Shown here: in pieces, positions 1-8,973 of the stretch
Position numbering within the stretch: position 1 is the stretch's first letter
Layout: each line of letters begins with the position of its first letter
Assembly (NCBI GenBank): GCA_902518965.1
Contig: CABYIQ010000006.1
Coordinates: forward strand, 1-64,000
Length of the DNA stretch: 64,000 bases
Reading direction: 5' to 3'
Source: an uncultured SAR116 cluster alpha proteobacterium
Lineage (GTDB): Bacteria > Pseudomonadota > Alphaproteobacteria > Puniceispirillales > Puniceispirillaceae
The notes under the pieces: model-generated
Databases searched by the model: none
What the model was told of the DNA's origin: nothing
The model's input: the letters and a program-made list of their open reading frames with translations, nothing else
Translations under genes and position numbers: made by a program

Positions 1-1
1 A

Positions 2-364
2 GTTCATAAAGGATTTGGTGTTTCAGGAGTGGTGACGAATGGCGTTGTACGTGATCTTGGTGACTTGCCTACTGGCTTTCCTGTCATTGCCGGGTCAATT
101 GGGCCTTCTCATGCGTTCGTCCATGTAAGAGAATTTGGCAAGCCAGTTTCTGTTTTTGGGCTGGCAGTTGAAGAAGGTGATTTAGTCCATGCAGATCGTC
201 ATGGGGCTTTGGTCATTCCATCTTTGGTTATTCCGTCACTTCAGCACGCAATTGAAAAATTGATTGCTACGGAAAGGCTTGTTCTGGATCCCGCGAGTAA
301 GCCTGACTTTGACTTTGAAGCTTTTGCAAAGGCGTGGGCAGAGTTTGAGGCAGCCCGTACCTGA
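2..364 (+). CDS. RraA-family protein, C-terminal part (5' end outside window)
   Basis: The reading frame is open from base 2, so only the C-terminal 120 or so residues are present. The piece carries the RraA core: a VVTNGVVRD stretch (the R-D pair is the usual substrate/metal site), followed by the LPTGFPVIA and DLVHADRHGALVIP segments typical of the family. RraA-like proteins are either RNase E inhibitors or metal-dependent 4-hydroxy-4-methyl-2-oxoglutarate aldolases/oxaloacetate decarboxylases. In a setting of catabolic dehydrogenases and a TRAP carrier the aldolase/decarboxylase role is more likely, but this is inference. It converges on the SDR gene with a 10-base gap. An internal GTG at 29 is not the real start because the family fold extends upstream. 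Confidence 0.8.
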   Translation, partial: VHKGFGVSGVVTNGVVRDLGDLPTGFPVIAGSIGPSHAFVHVREFGKPVSVFGLAVEEGDLVHADRHGALVIPSLVIPSLQHAIEKLIATERLVLDPASKPDFDFEAFAKAWAEFEAART

Positions 365-374
365 ACATGAATTA

Positions 375-1124
375 TCAAAAGGTTGCGCGGCCGCCCGAGA
401 TATCAAAGGCCGCACCTGTCGTAAATGAATTTTCTTTCGATGCCACCCAGGCAATCAAATTAGCGATTTCATCAACGGTAACAAATCGGCCTCGGGGAAT
501 TTTTGATAACATATAATCAATGAATTCTTGTGATATCTGGTCGAAAATCCGTGTCTGTGCTGCTGCAGGGGTGATGCAATTCACTGCTATATCAGAGCCG
601 GCAAGTTCTTTACCAAGTGATTTAGTCAGCGCGATGACGCCTGCTTTTGAGGCTGAATAAGCAGATGCATTTGGGTTGCCTTCTTTGCCAGCAACAGATG
701 CTATATTCACGATGCGGCCATAACCTGAGCCGAGCATTTCTGGAACAACAACTTTGCAACAATGAAAAGTTCCGTCAAGATTCACGGCCTGCACCTTGCG
801 CCATTGGTCGATAGGATAATCGGCAAGTGAATGTGTTGGTCCGGCAACACCCGCACTATTTATGAGAACATTCACAGCGCCGAATGCAGACTTGGTTTTT
901 GCTAGAGCAGCTGCGACACTTTCAAAGTCGCTAACATCTGTCTGAACCTTTTGACAGATGTTAGCAGACAGCGCATCAATCTCTCGCTCACAATCCTCAA
1001 TATTCATGTCCCAAATACAGACTCTTGCACCAGAATGAACGAGCTTTTTGACAACCGCAGCTCCAATCCCATTACAGCCACCAGTAATGACAGCGGTCTG
1101 TTCAGAAAAATCGTAGTTATTCAT
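375..1124 (-). CDS. SDR-family NAD(P)-dependent oxidoreductase
   Basis: A classical short-chain dehydrogenase of 249 residues. It has the TGGCNGIG cofactor motif near residue 14, NSAG near 89, catalytic Ser143, and Tyr156/Lys160 in YSASK. The ATG at 1124 was chosen over an upstream in-frame start at 1190 because a GGGGAG Shine-Dalgarno sits just before it and the family N-terminus fits. Members oxidise sugar acids, hydroxyacids or reduce 3-oxoacyl groups; the substrate cannot be read from sequence. It lies downstream of dctP on the same strand, behind a hairpin, so it may be the enzyme acting on the TRAP substrate together with the RraA-like protein. Confidence 0.88.
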   Translation of the reverse strand: MNNYDFSEQTAVITGGCNGIGAAVVKKLVHSGARVCIWDMNIEDCEREIDALSANICQKVQTDVSDFESVAAALAKTKSAFGAVNVLINSAGVAGPTHSLADYPIDQWRKVQAVNLDGTFHCCKVVVPEMLGSGYGRIVNIASVAGKEGNPNASAYSASKAGVIALTKSLGKELAGSDIAVNCITPAAAQTRIFDQISQEFIDYMLSKIPRGRFVTVDEIANLIAWVASKENSFTTGAAFDISGGRATF

Positions 1125-1175
1125 CAGTGGTCTCCCCACGTGGATCTCTAGCTGAAAAATCCGACCTTTAAACAA

Positions 1176-1207
1176 ACAGGCGGCCTGCAAAAATACAGAC
1201 CGCCTGT
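1176..1207 (-). terminator. Hairpin after dctP (terminator or attenuator)
   Basis: An inverted repeat with ACAGGCGG/CCGCCTGT outer arms and an inner CTG/CAG pairing (one mismatch) closes an A/T-rich loop. On the minus strand it is followed by TTTGTTT. It lies between the dctP stop and the SDR start, so it probably ends most dctP transcripts and lets some through to the SDR gene. Confidence 0.65.
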
Positions 1208-1230
1208 CAGAAATATTCTGTCAGCAGGAA

Positions 1231-2250
1231 TTAGTCTAGCAGACCAATCTTCCTCATGTAAGACAGATTTGATTCTAGAGCTTCCTTTGCAAGAGGGCTT
1301 TTCGCTGCGAAAGCATTCCAAGATTCAACAGCGATCTCTCTGAATTTTTTACGCTCTTCAGTTGACCAATTGATAATTGTCAGGTCACCTGCCGCTTTGT
1401 CTTTAGCCACTTGGTCCAGACCTTCAAGGCGTGAATCGCGAAGTTTACTCGCCCATATTGAGTAAGTTAGAGATTCCATCGCGGCCTTCTCAGATGCTGA
1501 CATCTTATCCCACACACGCTTGTTAATAATAGTTTGAAGGTTTGCCATTGAGTGAATCCCAGGATAGAGGGGATATTTCGCAATTTTATGGAAACCAGAA
1601 GCGTGGTTGTTGATGTAAACAGATGCGTCAGCTGCATCAACAATTCCCTTTTCCAAAGAAGTGTAAACCTCTGAAAACGGAATTGAAGATGGTGAGGCGC
1701 CTGCACGGCGGAAGACGTCAGCTGCTAATCCCTCAGGGGAACGAAGTTTTAAACCCTTCAGATCTGCAACTCCTCTAATTGGAACGGTAGATACGAATGC
1801 CTCTTTTCCATAGGGGCCGCATCCTAGAACTTTGATTTTCCCTGGCATTAAAGAATCATAAATCTTTTGCAGCATTTCTTTGCCGCCGCCATGCATGCAG
1901 TACTCCTGGTATTGGTCAGGAGTGTCATAACCCGCTATCAAGTCTCCCATAATGGCAAATGCAGGGTCGCGACCAGCAAAATAAGCAATCGCATTCATGT
2001 CACCATCAAGGATCCCATTGGCTACAGCATCGATTGTCTCGCGATGTGGTACCACAGCTTTGGTAGGCAGTACATCCATTTTGAGTGAGCCCTCAGTGAC
2101 TACCTCAAGCTGTTTCCAATTCTCTGTTAAATAATTATGAGCCCAGTCTCCTGATTTAGAGCTAATCTGGAACTTGAGGGTTTTAGCATCTGCCACGCCA
2201 GACCCAAGAACCATTACACCGGCCACTAAAGCCAATAATGATTTTTTCAT
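1231..2250 (-). CDS. dctP: TRAP transporter substrate-binding protein (DctP family)
   Basis: A periplasmic solute receptor of 339 residues. It starts with a Lys-Lys and hydrophobic signal peptide ending in VADA, then the mature chain. The ATG at 2250 follows a strong GGAGGAAG ribosome site; longer in-frame versions are rejected. The body has the features of the DctP family, including the LKGLKLRSPEG segment with the conserved Arg that usually grips a carboxylate, and the helical GIVDAADAS region. It would hand an organic acid to the DctQM permease, which is encoded divergently about 350 bases away. The 40-residue membrane peptide is just upstream in the same operon. The ligand is unknown. Confidence 0.9.
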   Translation of the reverse strand: MKKSLLALVAGVMVLGSGVADAKTLKFQISSKSGDWAHNYLTENWKQLEVVTEGSLKMDVLPTKAVVPHRETIDAVANGILDGDMNAIAYFAGRDPAFAIMGDLIAGYDTPDQYQEYCMHGGGKEMLQKIYDSLMPGKIKVLGCGPYGKEAFVSTVPIRGVADLKGLKLRSPEGLAADVFRRAGASPSSIPFSEVYTSLEKGIVDAADASVYINNHASGFHKIAKYPLYPGIHSMANLQTIINKRVWDKMSASEKAAMESLTYSIWASKLRDSRLEGLDQVAKDKAAGDLTIINWSTEERKKFREIAVESWNAFAAKSPLAKEALESNLSYMRKIGLLD

Positions 2251-2273
2251 TTTCTTCCTCCGATTTTTAATCA

Positions 2274-2396
2274 TTAAGCAAAGCCATCTGCCACGACGAA
2301 CATAAAATAGGTTATTGCGCCCCCTAAGGCCAAACCGATAAGTGATGCCCAAATACCATATGTTCTAACGTGGTCTTTTCTTGCGTCTGCACTCAA
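2274..2396 (-). CDS. Small single-pass membrane protein upstream of dctP
   Basis: A 40-residue frame with a TTG start placed eight bases after GGGAG. It has a charged N-terminus (SADARKDHVR) and one long hydrophobic helix (WASLIGLALGGAITYFMFVV). It ends 23 bases before the dctP start, so the two should be co-transcribed. I do not recognise the family. It could be an accessory subunit of the TRAP system, a stabilising peptide, or chance. The good ribosome site, clean transmembrane helix and operon position argue for a real gene. A longer version starting at 2534 would add an unconvincing N-terminus. Confidence 0.45.
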   Translation of the reverse strand: MSADARKDHVRTYGIWASLIGLALGGAITYFMFVVADGFA

Positions 2397-2599
2397 TGTC
2401 TTTACTCCCTTGTAAAATGAGAAATGAATTAAAAGTGTTTTTTCACATCCCTCAGGGTAACGTTGACAAAGTTCTTCAGGCTTCGCAAGAGAGAATTTTA
2501 CCGGAGCGTACTTTATAAAATTTTCAGTTGTCAAAGTAGATATTTACGTGCGAGCCTTTTCGAAGAATTAGTTGGCGCTCAAGCTATCTGGGGAAAAAA

Positions 2600-4648
2600 A
2601 TGTCAAATCATATTGAATCGTTACCTGATACTGAAGGGGAAACCTTTAAAGCTGGAAAGGATGGTTTTGGGTTTTTTGATCATTTTAGCAAGTTTTCAGG
2701 TCTCGCAGTTGCGCAGCTATATTTCTTATGCGCAGCAGTGACTGGATATGAAGTCATCTCGAGATATGTTTTCAATGCACCAACCCAGTGGGCTTTTGAA
2801 GTTGTAATGGTGTTGTGTGCGACAGCATGGATGATTTCAGCTGGTTACATTACCTCTCACAAAAGACACATAGCAATAACAGTTTTTTATATAATTGCTA
2901 CAGACAAAACACGATGGTGGCTTGATTTACTTGCATATATTGTGGGCATTTTAGCCCTTTGGCTGCTCGTGGATGACACTACTATCAGAGCTCTTGAATC
3001 TGTTCTAATGACTGAGCGGGCGGGCAGTGCTTGGAATTCCCCACAACCACTAGTATTAAAATCTATGCTCGCCATTGGCGCATTCATTTACTTGCTTCAG
3101 CTCTTGATAAATCTGTACCGCCATTTTTCTTCACAGATTGCTAAAAAGGTGATTTTGGGAATAAGCGCTCTGATCATAATCAGACTATTGTCAGTCTTTT
3201 TTGAGCATTTAACTGGAAGTGGAGTATTTGCAGCTATTAACGGCATATATGCATCAGTATTTTCTCCATTTGATCCCTCGCTTTATGTGGATATGAGGGA
3301 CATGGATATTAGCATAGCAAGTCTTATAATTGTAGCATTAATGCTTGCTCTCATGATGACTGGAATGCCGCTCGGCGTTGTTACCTTATTTGTGTCTATC
3401 CTGAGTGCAGTTGCGTACTTTGGTTACGGCGGTCTTTATCTTGTTTCAACGAATGCTTTTGGACTTTTGGAAAAATATCCTCTAGTCGCTGTGCCTTTGT
3501 TTGTTCTCATGGCCTCTATTTTAGAAAGAGCTGGTATCGCAGAGGACTTGTTTGATGCGATGTCTATCTTTGCTGGGAAATTTAGAGGTGGTGTTGCTAT
3601 ACAAACGATTGCAGTTGCAGTTGTTTTGGCAGCTATGTCTGGGGTTATGGGTGGGGAAATCGTTATGCTCGGGCTCGTTGCCCTGCCTCAGCTTTTAAGA
3701 CTCGGTTACGATCGAAAAATGTCCATAGGAGTAATTTGCGCTTCAGGAGCATTAGCGACACTCATCCCTCCAAGTATAATTATGATTATTTATGGGTTGT
3801 CGGCTCAGGTAGCCATTGGTGACTTGTTCATGGCTGGGGCAGTGCCGGGTTTAATGCTTGCGACGTTGTATGGAATTTATGTTTTAGTAAGAGTTAATAT
3901 TAATCCTGCAATGGCTCCAACTGCTGAAGAGGTAGCCAAGGCGCGCGGCAAAGAAATGAAAATGTCTAAGACAAAATTTTATGCTGTGATGCTCAGTATT
4001 TTCCTAATATTCTGTGTGATGGGCTCGATTTATGCCGGCATCGCCTCTGTTACTGAAGCTGCTGCTGTAGGTGTTTTAGGCGCAATGGTGGTAGCAGCTT
4101 TGAGGAACTCCTTTAGTTGGCACCTAATGCAACAAGCTTTAGCTGGGACTATGTCGACTGTTGGCACAATTATATGGCTTATTTTAGGTGCCGTAGCATT
4201 TGTTGGCATTTATAATCTCATCGGCGGTGCTGATTTCATGCGTTCCTTGTTTAGCGGTTTAGGATTACCAGCGCTCGGCATTGTGTTCGTTATGATGGCG
4301 ATATTGGTAGTACTTGGGACATTTATGGAGTGGATCGCCATTGCATTTATTACAGTCCCCGTGTTTGCACCGGTAGTTGTCGCTATGGCTCCAGAACTCG
4401 GACTTGAACCGGAGTGGGCTGCTGTATGGTTTGGTGTATTATTTGTTATGAATATCCAAATCTACTTTTTATCTCCACCATTTGGCCCGGCTTGTTTTTG
4501 GCTTAAATCAGTCGCGCCAAAGGATATAGAGCTACAGGAAATATTCATGGCTGTGCTGCCATTTATCGCTCTTCAAATAATTGGGATGCTAGCGGTAATG
4601 TTCTATCCAGAGATAGCGTTATGGTTCCCTAAATATTTAAATGGTTGA
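2600..4648 (+). CDS. dctQM: TRAP transporter permease, fused small and large subunits (DctQM)
   Basis: A 682-residue integral membrane protein in which a DctQ-type four-helix domain (about residues 30-190) is fused to a DctM-type domain (about 230-675). The DctM part shows the expected SGVMGGEIVMLG and GALATLIPPSIIMIIYG motifs near the sodium and substrate sites. Fused QM permeases are a known TRAP variant. It works with the divergently encoded DctP receptor at 1231-2250, using a sodium gradient for uptake of an organic acid across the inner membrane. The ATG at 2600 follows GGGGA. Its neighbour downstream is a hydroxyacid dehydrogenase 48 bases away, which suggests a hydroxyacid or related ligand. 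Confidence 0.92.
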   Translation: MSNHIESLPDTEGETFKAGKDGFGFFDHFSKFSGLAVAQLYFLCAAVTGYEVISRYVFNAPTQWAFEVVMVLCATAWMISAGYITSHKRHIAITVFYIIATDKTRWWLDLLAYIVGILALWLLVDDTTIRALESVLMTERAGSAWNSPQPLVLKSMLAIGAFIYLLQLLINLYRHFSSQIAKKVILGISALIIIRLLSVFFEHLTGSGVFAAINGIYASVFSPFDPSLYVDMRDMDISIASLIIVALMLALMMTGMPLGVVTLFVSILSAVAYFGYGGLYLVSTNAFGLLEKYPLVAVPLFVLMASILERAGIAEDLFDAMSIFAGKFRGGVAIQTIAVAVVLAAMSGVMGGEIVMLGLVALPQLLRLGYDRKMSIGVICASGALATLIPPSIIMIIYGLSAQVAIGDLFMAGAVPGLMLATLYGIYVLVRVNINPAMAPTAEEVAKARGKEMKMSKTKFYAVMLSIFLIFCVMGSIYAGIASVTEAAAVGVLGAMVVAALRNSFSWHLMQQALAGTMSTVGTIIWLILGAVAFVGIYNLIGGADFMRSLFSGLGLPALGIVFVMMAILVVLGTFMEWIAIAFITVPVFAPVVVAMAPELGLEPEWAAVWFGVLFVMNIQIYFLSPPFGPACFWLKSVAPKDIELQEIFMAVLPFIALQIIGMLAVMFYPEIALWFPKYLNG

Positions 4649-4696
4649 CGCAACTTTACTGAGTGTTGATTGCATGAAATTTAGAGGCAAACGGGA

Positions 4697-5659
4697 ATGA
4701 GGACTGTTCTTTTGACAGAGAAAATTGATGACTCGGGGCCTGCTTTGCTCAGGGAAAAAGGGTTTGAAGTCATAGAAGGTTGGACGCTGAGTGAAGAGCA
4801 GCTTGAAGGTTGGTCAGAAAAGATAGAAGCTATTCTTGTGCGTACCAATCGGATATTTTCTGAACAAATTCTCTCTATGCCAAACCTGAAAATCATATCT
4901 AAGCATGGGGTCGGTTGCGACACCATCGATGTGGCCTGTGCCCGATCACGGAATATAACTGTTGCTATTGCATCTGATGCAAACGCACAGTCTGTTGTGG
5001 AACACACCTTTATGTTTATGCTGAATATGGCAAAAAATTCGGTTTATATGGATCAGGTTGTGCGCAGTGATTATAGCCAGCGGACTAATATCAAGGCATT
5101 TGATTTGGGCTCGCGCACTTTGCTGGTACTTGGCTATGGCCGGATTGGCACGCGCGTAGCCCGGCTAGCTAGTGCCTTTGGTATGACTGTGCTTGTGTGT
5201 GATGAAAAATTTGCCCTTGGCGTCAGCGAAGTTGATGGCTTCGAAATTATCCATGATCTAGACGAAGGCTTGGCGCGAAGTACCTTCCTGACCGTTCATA
5301 TTCCGCTTACAGATAAATCTGCTAATCTGATTGATAAAGATCGGCTGCTGAAAATGCCGAAAGGTAGCTATCTGGTGAATTGTGCACGTGGCGGGATTGT
5401 TGATGAACAGTCTCTGACGGAATTGACTCATTCAGGCCACATTTCTGCTTCGGCTTTTGACGTTTTCTCAGTTGAGCCGATTACAGCAGATAATCCTCTC
5501 TTGTCTGCAAAGAATACACAACTTAGCCCTCATGCTGCGGCCTTTACGGCTGAAAGCCTGCGCCGCATGTCTTATCAGGCGGCATCAAATATATGTGACT
5601 ATTTTGGTGAGGGGGTTCCGAAAGCCAATATATATGAGTTGGATGCGTTTACGGCCTAG
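4697..5659 (+). CDS. D-isomer-specific 2-hydroxyacid dehydrogenase (SerA-like)
   Basis: A 320-residue NAD-dependent dehydrogenase. It has the GYGRIG nucleotide motif at about residues 146-151 and the catalytic triad Arg231 (in NCARGG), Glu260 (in SVEP) and His279 (in SPHA). The length fits the short phosphoglycerate/hydroxypyruvate dehydrogenase group without the C-terminal ACT domain of biosynthetic SerA. It follows the TRAP permease by 48 bases, so it may oxidise the imported hydroxyacid. Sulfolactate dehydrogenase SlcC belongs to this wider family, but nothing in the sequence singles it out. The stop codon overlaps that of the convergent AtuA small-subunit gene by four bases. Confidence 0.88.
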   Translation: MRTVLLTEKIDDSGPALLREKGFEVIEGWTLSEEQLEGWSEKIEAILVRTNRIFSEQILSMPNLKIISKHGVGCDTIDVACARSRNITVAIASDANAQSVVEHTFMFMLNMAKNSVYMDQVVRSDYSQRTNIKAFDLGSRTLLVLGYGRIGTRVARLASAFGMTVLVCDEKFALGVSEVDGFEIIHDLDEGLARSTFLTVHIPLTDKSANLIDKDRLLKMPKGSYLVNCARGGIVDEQSLTELTHSGHISASAFDVFSVEPITADNPLLSAKNTQLSPHAAAFTAESLRRMSYQAASNICDYFGEGVPKANIYELDAFTA

Positions 5660-6054
5660 TATGTTTGCCAACGAAAATCAGGGTCGAGATAGGGCGAGCT
5701 GTCGGGAATAAGGTCTATTGGCATGTCAATGATGAACCTACCCAGCAGAATATAACTTAGCGTTTTGCCATGCCTGTCAATTGACCGCGATGCATTGACC
5801 CCGCCATCCAGAACATCGTCTATAACAAAATTAAATGCAGAGAGGAGGGGTAAATCATAGCGTGTAACACCACTTGCTCCTAAGTGAGCATAAAGCTTAT
5901 GAACCTTGTCTGCTGTCACATTTGTCGCTAGAAACTTGTAAGCCTCTGGTCGATAGGCAACCAAAGATACATTGCTGACATTACCTTTGTCGCCAGCCCG
6001 GCTGTGGGCGATAGCGTGAAGTGGCAAACGGCGCATTTCTGAGCAGCTAATCAT
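5656..6054 (-). CDS. AtuA-associated small subunit
   Basis: A 132-residue protein matching the short partner that accompanies AtuA-type proteins (HSRAGDKGNVSNVSLVAY near the N-terminus is its hallmark). In some bacteria the same region is fused to the AtuA C-terminus. The ATG overlaps the stop of the large subunit by four bases, so the two are translationally coupled and probably form a complex. The family was named from acyclic terpene (citronellol/geraniol) use, but many members occur outside terpene pathways. Its biochemical role remains unsettled. The 3' end overlaps the convergent dehydrogenase gene by four bases. Confidence 0.85.
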   Translation of the reverse strand: MISCSEMRRLPLHAIAHSRAGDKGNVSNVSLVAYRPEAYKFLATNVTADKVHKLYAHLGASGVTRYDLPLLSAFNFVIDDVLDGGVNASRSIDRHGKTLSYILLGRFIIDMPIDLIPDSSPYLDPDFRWQTY

Positions 6055-7433
6055 CTATCAACAACCTCCACAGCAATATGAGGTTCAATGAGTGTTCTGT
6101 TTAGCAAAATAGAGGCTGATGCCATCTGCGGCGTGACTGAACTGCGATATCCACCACCAGCAGCTGGTCCTGAGCAATAAAGATGCTGAAGCTCGTCACA
6201 CAATGTCTGCGCGGTTTTTTGATCAGCTGAAATGAGGGACAACCGAACTCTGTAATCGCCGTCAAAGGGCAGGTTATTTGCTTGGCTAGCTGACGCATCG
6301 CCGCCATCAAGAACAGAAAATGCCCCAATAATATCGCGGCGAATTTCACCATTGAAACCAGATTTTTGCATGCGCTCTAAAACGATGTCCGCAGCTAATT
6401 TAGCACGCGCAAGGCTGTTCATGCCAGCATAACTAAGTTCTGCCTCGGCCATAAACCCGCCATCAACACATACAGTTGCTTTAAGCTGTTCTGGTCGGGG
6501 GCTACCCTTTATCCCTCGCACTAGAATTCTGTCTATTCCGTCTTCTGCAAGATACAGGCCACTGACATCTGCACAAACATCCGGCACAACATAACAAGTC
6601 GGATCATGCATTTCATATAACAGCTGTTCTGTAACTGTGGCAGAGGTGACGCAACCCCCAGTCTGTTCAGGCTTTGTTATAATAAAATCTCCGGATTCGT
6701 AAACCTCTGCAACAGGGAATCCCACGTCAACTAGTGCAGGAACATCCTTAAAACCAGGATCGGCAAAATAGGCCCCTGTTACTTGTGCACCGCATTCCAG
6801 AAGATGGCCACAGATTGTGCCAGCCGCCAGTTTGTCCCAATCATCGTTAGCCCATCCAAATTCGTGTAGCAGTGGACCTAAAACTAACGCGCTGTCAGTG
6901 GTGCGACCAACAAGAACAAAATCCACATTCATTGCCAGTGCGTTTGCAACAGCGTCTCCGCCCAGATATACGTTAGCTGCTTTTAAATCACGGCCTGACA
7001 ATTGGTTGCCTTCCATTGTAGGGGCCTCTAAGAGTGTTTGCTCATCAACATAACTAGACAAATCATCACCTGATAAAACGGCGATTCTAAATGGAGGTAG
7101 GCCTAATTCACCAGCCAGCTTGTTAATATGTTTTGCCGCTGCTAGTGGGTTGGCAGCGCCCATGTTTGAGACAACCTTGATGTGATGCATTTTTATTTGT
7201 TCTAAGACTGGGCGAAGGTAAGCTTCAAGATAAGGGGAGTAACCTGCATCAGGATCTTTTGTTTTTGTAATTTGCGCGAGAGCTATTGTTCGCTCTGCCA
7301 GAACCTCAAAAATCAGATATCGTGGGCCATCGCAATTCGCTAAATGTTCAACCAGTGGCACAGCAGCATCAAAGCGATCACCAGAAAATCCTGCTCCCCC
7401 AGCGATAAAGACGCGTTCAGTCATAACCCTCAT
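6051..7433 (-). CDS. AtuA-family (DUF1446) large subunit
   Basis: A 460-residue cytoplasmic protein of the acyclic-terpene-utilisation AtuA family. The N-terminal IAGGAGFSGDR segment, the KVVSNMGAANP motif near residue 85 and the VLVGRTTDSALVLGP motif near 175 are characteristic. It is directly followed by its small partner with a four-base overlap. AtuA proteins occur with acyl-CoA carboxylases and hydratases in terpenoid and leucine-like degradation, but none of those enzymes is in this window. The pair may thus act on a different acyl or hydroxyacid substrate. The start at 7433 leaves a five-residue extension before a second ATG and is not certain. Confidence 0.85.
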   Translation of the reverse strand: MRVMTERVFIAGGAGFSGDRFDAAVPLVEHLANCDGPRYLIFEVLAERTIALAQITKTKDPDAGYSPYLEAYLRPVLEQIKMHHIKVVSNMGAANPLAAAKHINKLAGELGLPPFRIAVLSGDDLSSYVDEQTLLEAPTMEGNQLSGRDLKAANVYLGGDAVANALAMNVDFVLVGRTTDSALVLGPLLHEFGWANDDWDKLAAGTICGHLLECGAQVTGAYFADPGFKDVPALVDVGFPVAEVYESGDFIITKPEQTGGCVTSATVTEQLLYEMHDPTCYVVPDVCADVSGLYLAEDGIDRILVRGIKGSPRPEQLKATVCVDGGFMAEAELSYAGMNSLARAKLAADIVLERMQKSGFNGEIRRDIIGAFSVLDGGDASASQANNLPFDGDYRVRLSLISADQKTAQTLCDELQHLYCSGPAAGGGYRSSVTPQMASASILLNRTLIEPHIAVEVVDR

Positions 7434-7535
7434 TCTCTAGTGTGAAATCTAATCCGATCAGAACGTGAAGCTTTTGTGCTGTCAAGACTGTTATTGGTTG
7501 CTGGATTGGGTATAGACTGAGGTCAGTAATAAAGT

Positions 7536-8963
7536 TTGTTAAGTGGGTATACTAAACTGGTTCCTTCATTCCTTAAATCTCTGCAGACTGTCACTGGGCT
7601 GCTGATGGTTATAGTGATGGTAACGATGCTGTGCGCGCGCGCAACAAGCATGCCTGTATTCAATTTTATTTCTTACTGCGCCGCAGCAGGGGTCTTTTTT
7701 TGCAGCTGGCGTCTAATAGGATTGCGCGAAATCTATCTTCTGAGCGTATGTGGTTGCCTGACAGCTTTTGCCTTGCTGGTTTTACAAATGCCTTGGGAAA
7801 TATTTCAAACGGCAATTAATCAGGCTGTTTTTCTGATGGCCTTTTTGCTCTTGCTTGCATTGCTTCATGAAGCTGCAGTCACTTCAACGGCGGTAGCTAA
7901 CTGTGGACAATTTTTAACCCGCCAACCACCAGCAAAGCGATATTTTGCTGTCTTTGGCGGTTCGAATATCATGTCTGTTCTATTTAATTTAGGCATTATA
8001 AGTTTACTCACACCCCTGATCCAAAAAGGTGTTGAAAAAGAACAAACAGATGTTGCAGATATCAGAGAACGAAGACAGCTTACATCAATGCTGCGCGGTT
8101 TTAGTTGGAGTGTTGCTTGGTCACCAACAGCGATTGCACCACTCGCGGTCCTTGAACTTATAGACGGTATAAGTAGAGAATGGTGGAGCATATATGGCCT
8201 CATGTGTACTGCAGCTATTTGTATCATCGGTTGGGCTGAAGACAGATGGAGGTTTCGGCATGTGCAGCGCAGTCCTGCCCGACCACGTCAACAGTTGAAA
8301 TTGCCTTTATTGGCACTGGTCAGTTTCTTTTCTGTCTTGTTGTCACTAGTCTGTTTGACAATTCTTGTTTCTTTTTTTTTCGGTGAGAGTTTTGTTTTTG
8401 GCTTGTTGGTTTCATGTCCTCTAGTCATGATTTTGTGGTTATGGGCGCAGAATCACCAAAGAGATAAAACTCCGGCTACAGCGCTAAAATGCGCTGCAGG
8501 TATTTGTCTGACACGCTTACCTGAAAATGCGAAAATTATGCTGGCGTTAGCTTCATCTGGTTATATTGGGATGCTGAGTGCGGAGATGGTTCCGGCTGAA
8601 TACTTATCTGATAATCTAGGACTAATGTCGATGCCCGATTATATGGTGCTGATTTGCTTGACGGTAGTGATGATGCCTTTTTCATGGCTGGGTGTCAGTC
8701 CTATCATGATGGCCGTTTTTTTTGGCAGTCTCTTGGGCAGCCTTCCTGTTTTGCCTGTAGATCCAACATTGGCTGCGTTGGCAATTTCCTGCGGTTGGGC
8801 CTTGTCAATGACCACTTCACCTTTCGCAACTGTTGTGCTGATGGTATCTTCTTTAAATGGCAAGAGTCCTCTTCAGCTGACCTTAGGTTGGAACTCTGTA
8901 TTCTCAATAATGGCAACGCTTTGTCTGTGCGTTATTTTCTTCATGCTAACAGGGGGAAGATAA
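7536..8963 (+). CDS. Multi-span membrane transporter, ion-transporter-superfamily-like
   Basis: A highly hydrophobic protein of 475 residues with about 12 membrane spans. The last third contains short re-entrant-like stretches (GVSPIMMAVFFGSLLG and CGWALSMTTSPFATVV) of the kind seen in IT-superfamily carriers such as ArsB, CitT and GntP relatives. I cannot assign a family or substrate with confidence. The TTG at 7536 lies 12 bases after GAGGT; a downstream ATG at 7605 would give a shorter N-terminus and is possible. It is divergent from the AtuA pair (102-base gap) and converges on livF with a 10-base gap, so it may export or import a compound handled by AtuA. Confidence 0.7.
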   Translation: MLSGYTKLVPSFLKSLQTVTGLLMVIVMVTMLCARATSMPVFNFISYCAAAGVFFCSWRLIGLREIYLLSVCGCLTAFALLVLQMPWEIFQTAINQAVFLMAFLLLLALLHEAAVTSTAVANCGQFLTRQPPAKRYFAVFGGSNIMSVLFNLGIISLLTPLIQKGVEKEQTDVADIRERRQLTSMLRGFSWSVAWSPTAIAPLAVLELIDGISREWWSIYGLMCTAAICIIGWAEDRWRFRHVQRSPARPRQQLKLPLLALVSFFSVLLSLVCLTILVSFFFGESFVFGLLVSCPLVMILWLWAQNHQRDKTPATALKCAAGICLTRLPENAKIMLALASSGYIGMLSAEMVPAEYLSDNLGLMSMPDYMVLICLTVVMMPFSWLGVSPIMMAVFFGSLLGSLPVLPVDPTLAALAISCGWALSMTTSPFATVVLMVSSLNGKSPLQLTLGWNSVFSIMATLCLCVIFFMLTGGR

Positions 8964-8973
8964 ATTTGCCCCG

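Noticed and set aside
4697-5659. Naming the 2-hydroxyacid dehydrogenase as sulfolactate dehydrogenase SlcC
   Set aside because: It shares only general family motifs; no sulfonate-specific residue or neighbouring sulfolactate gene is visible.
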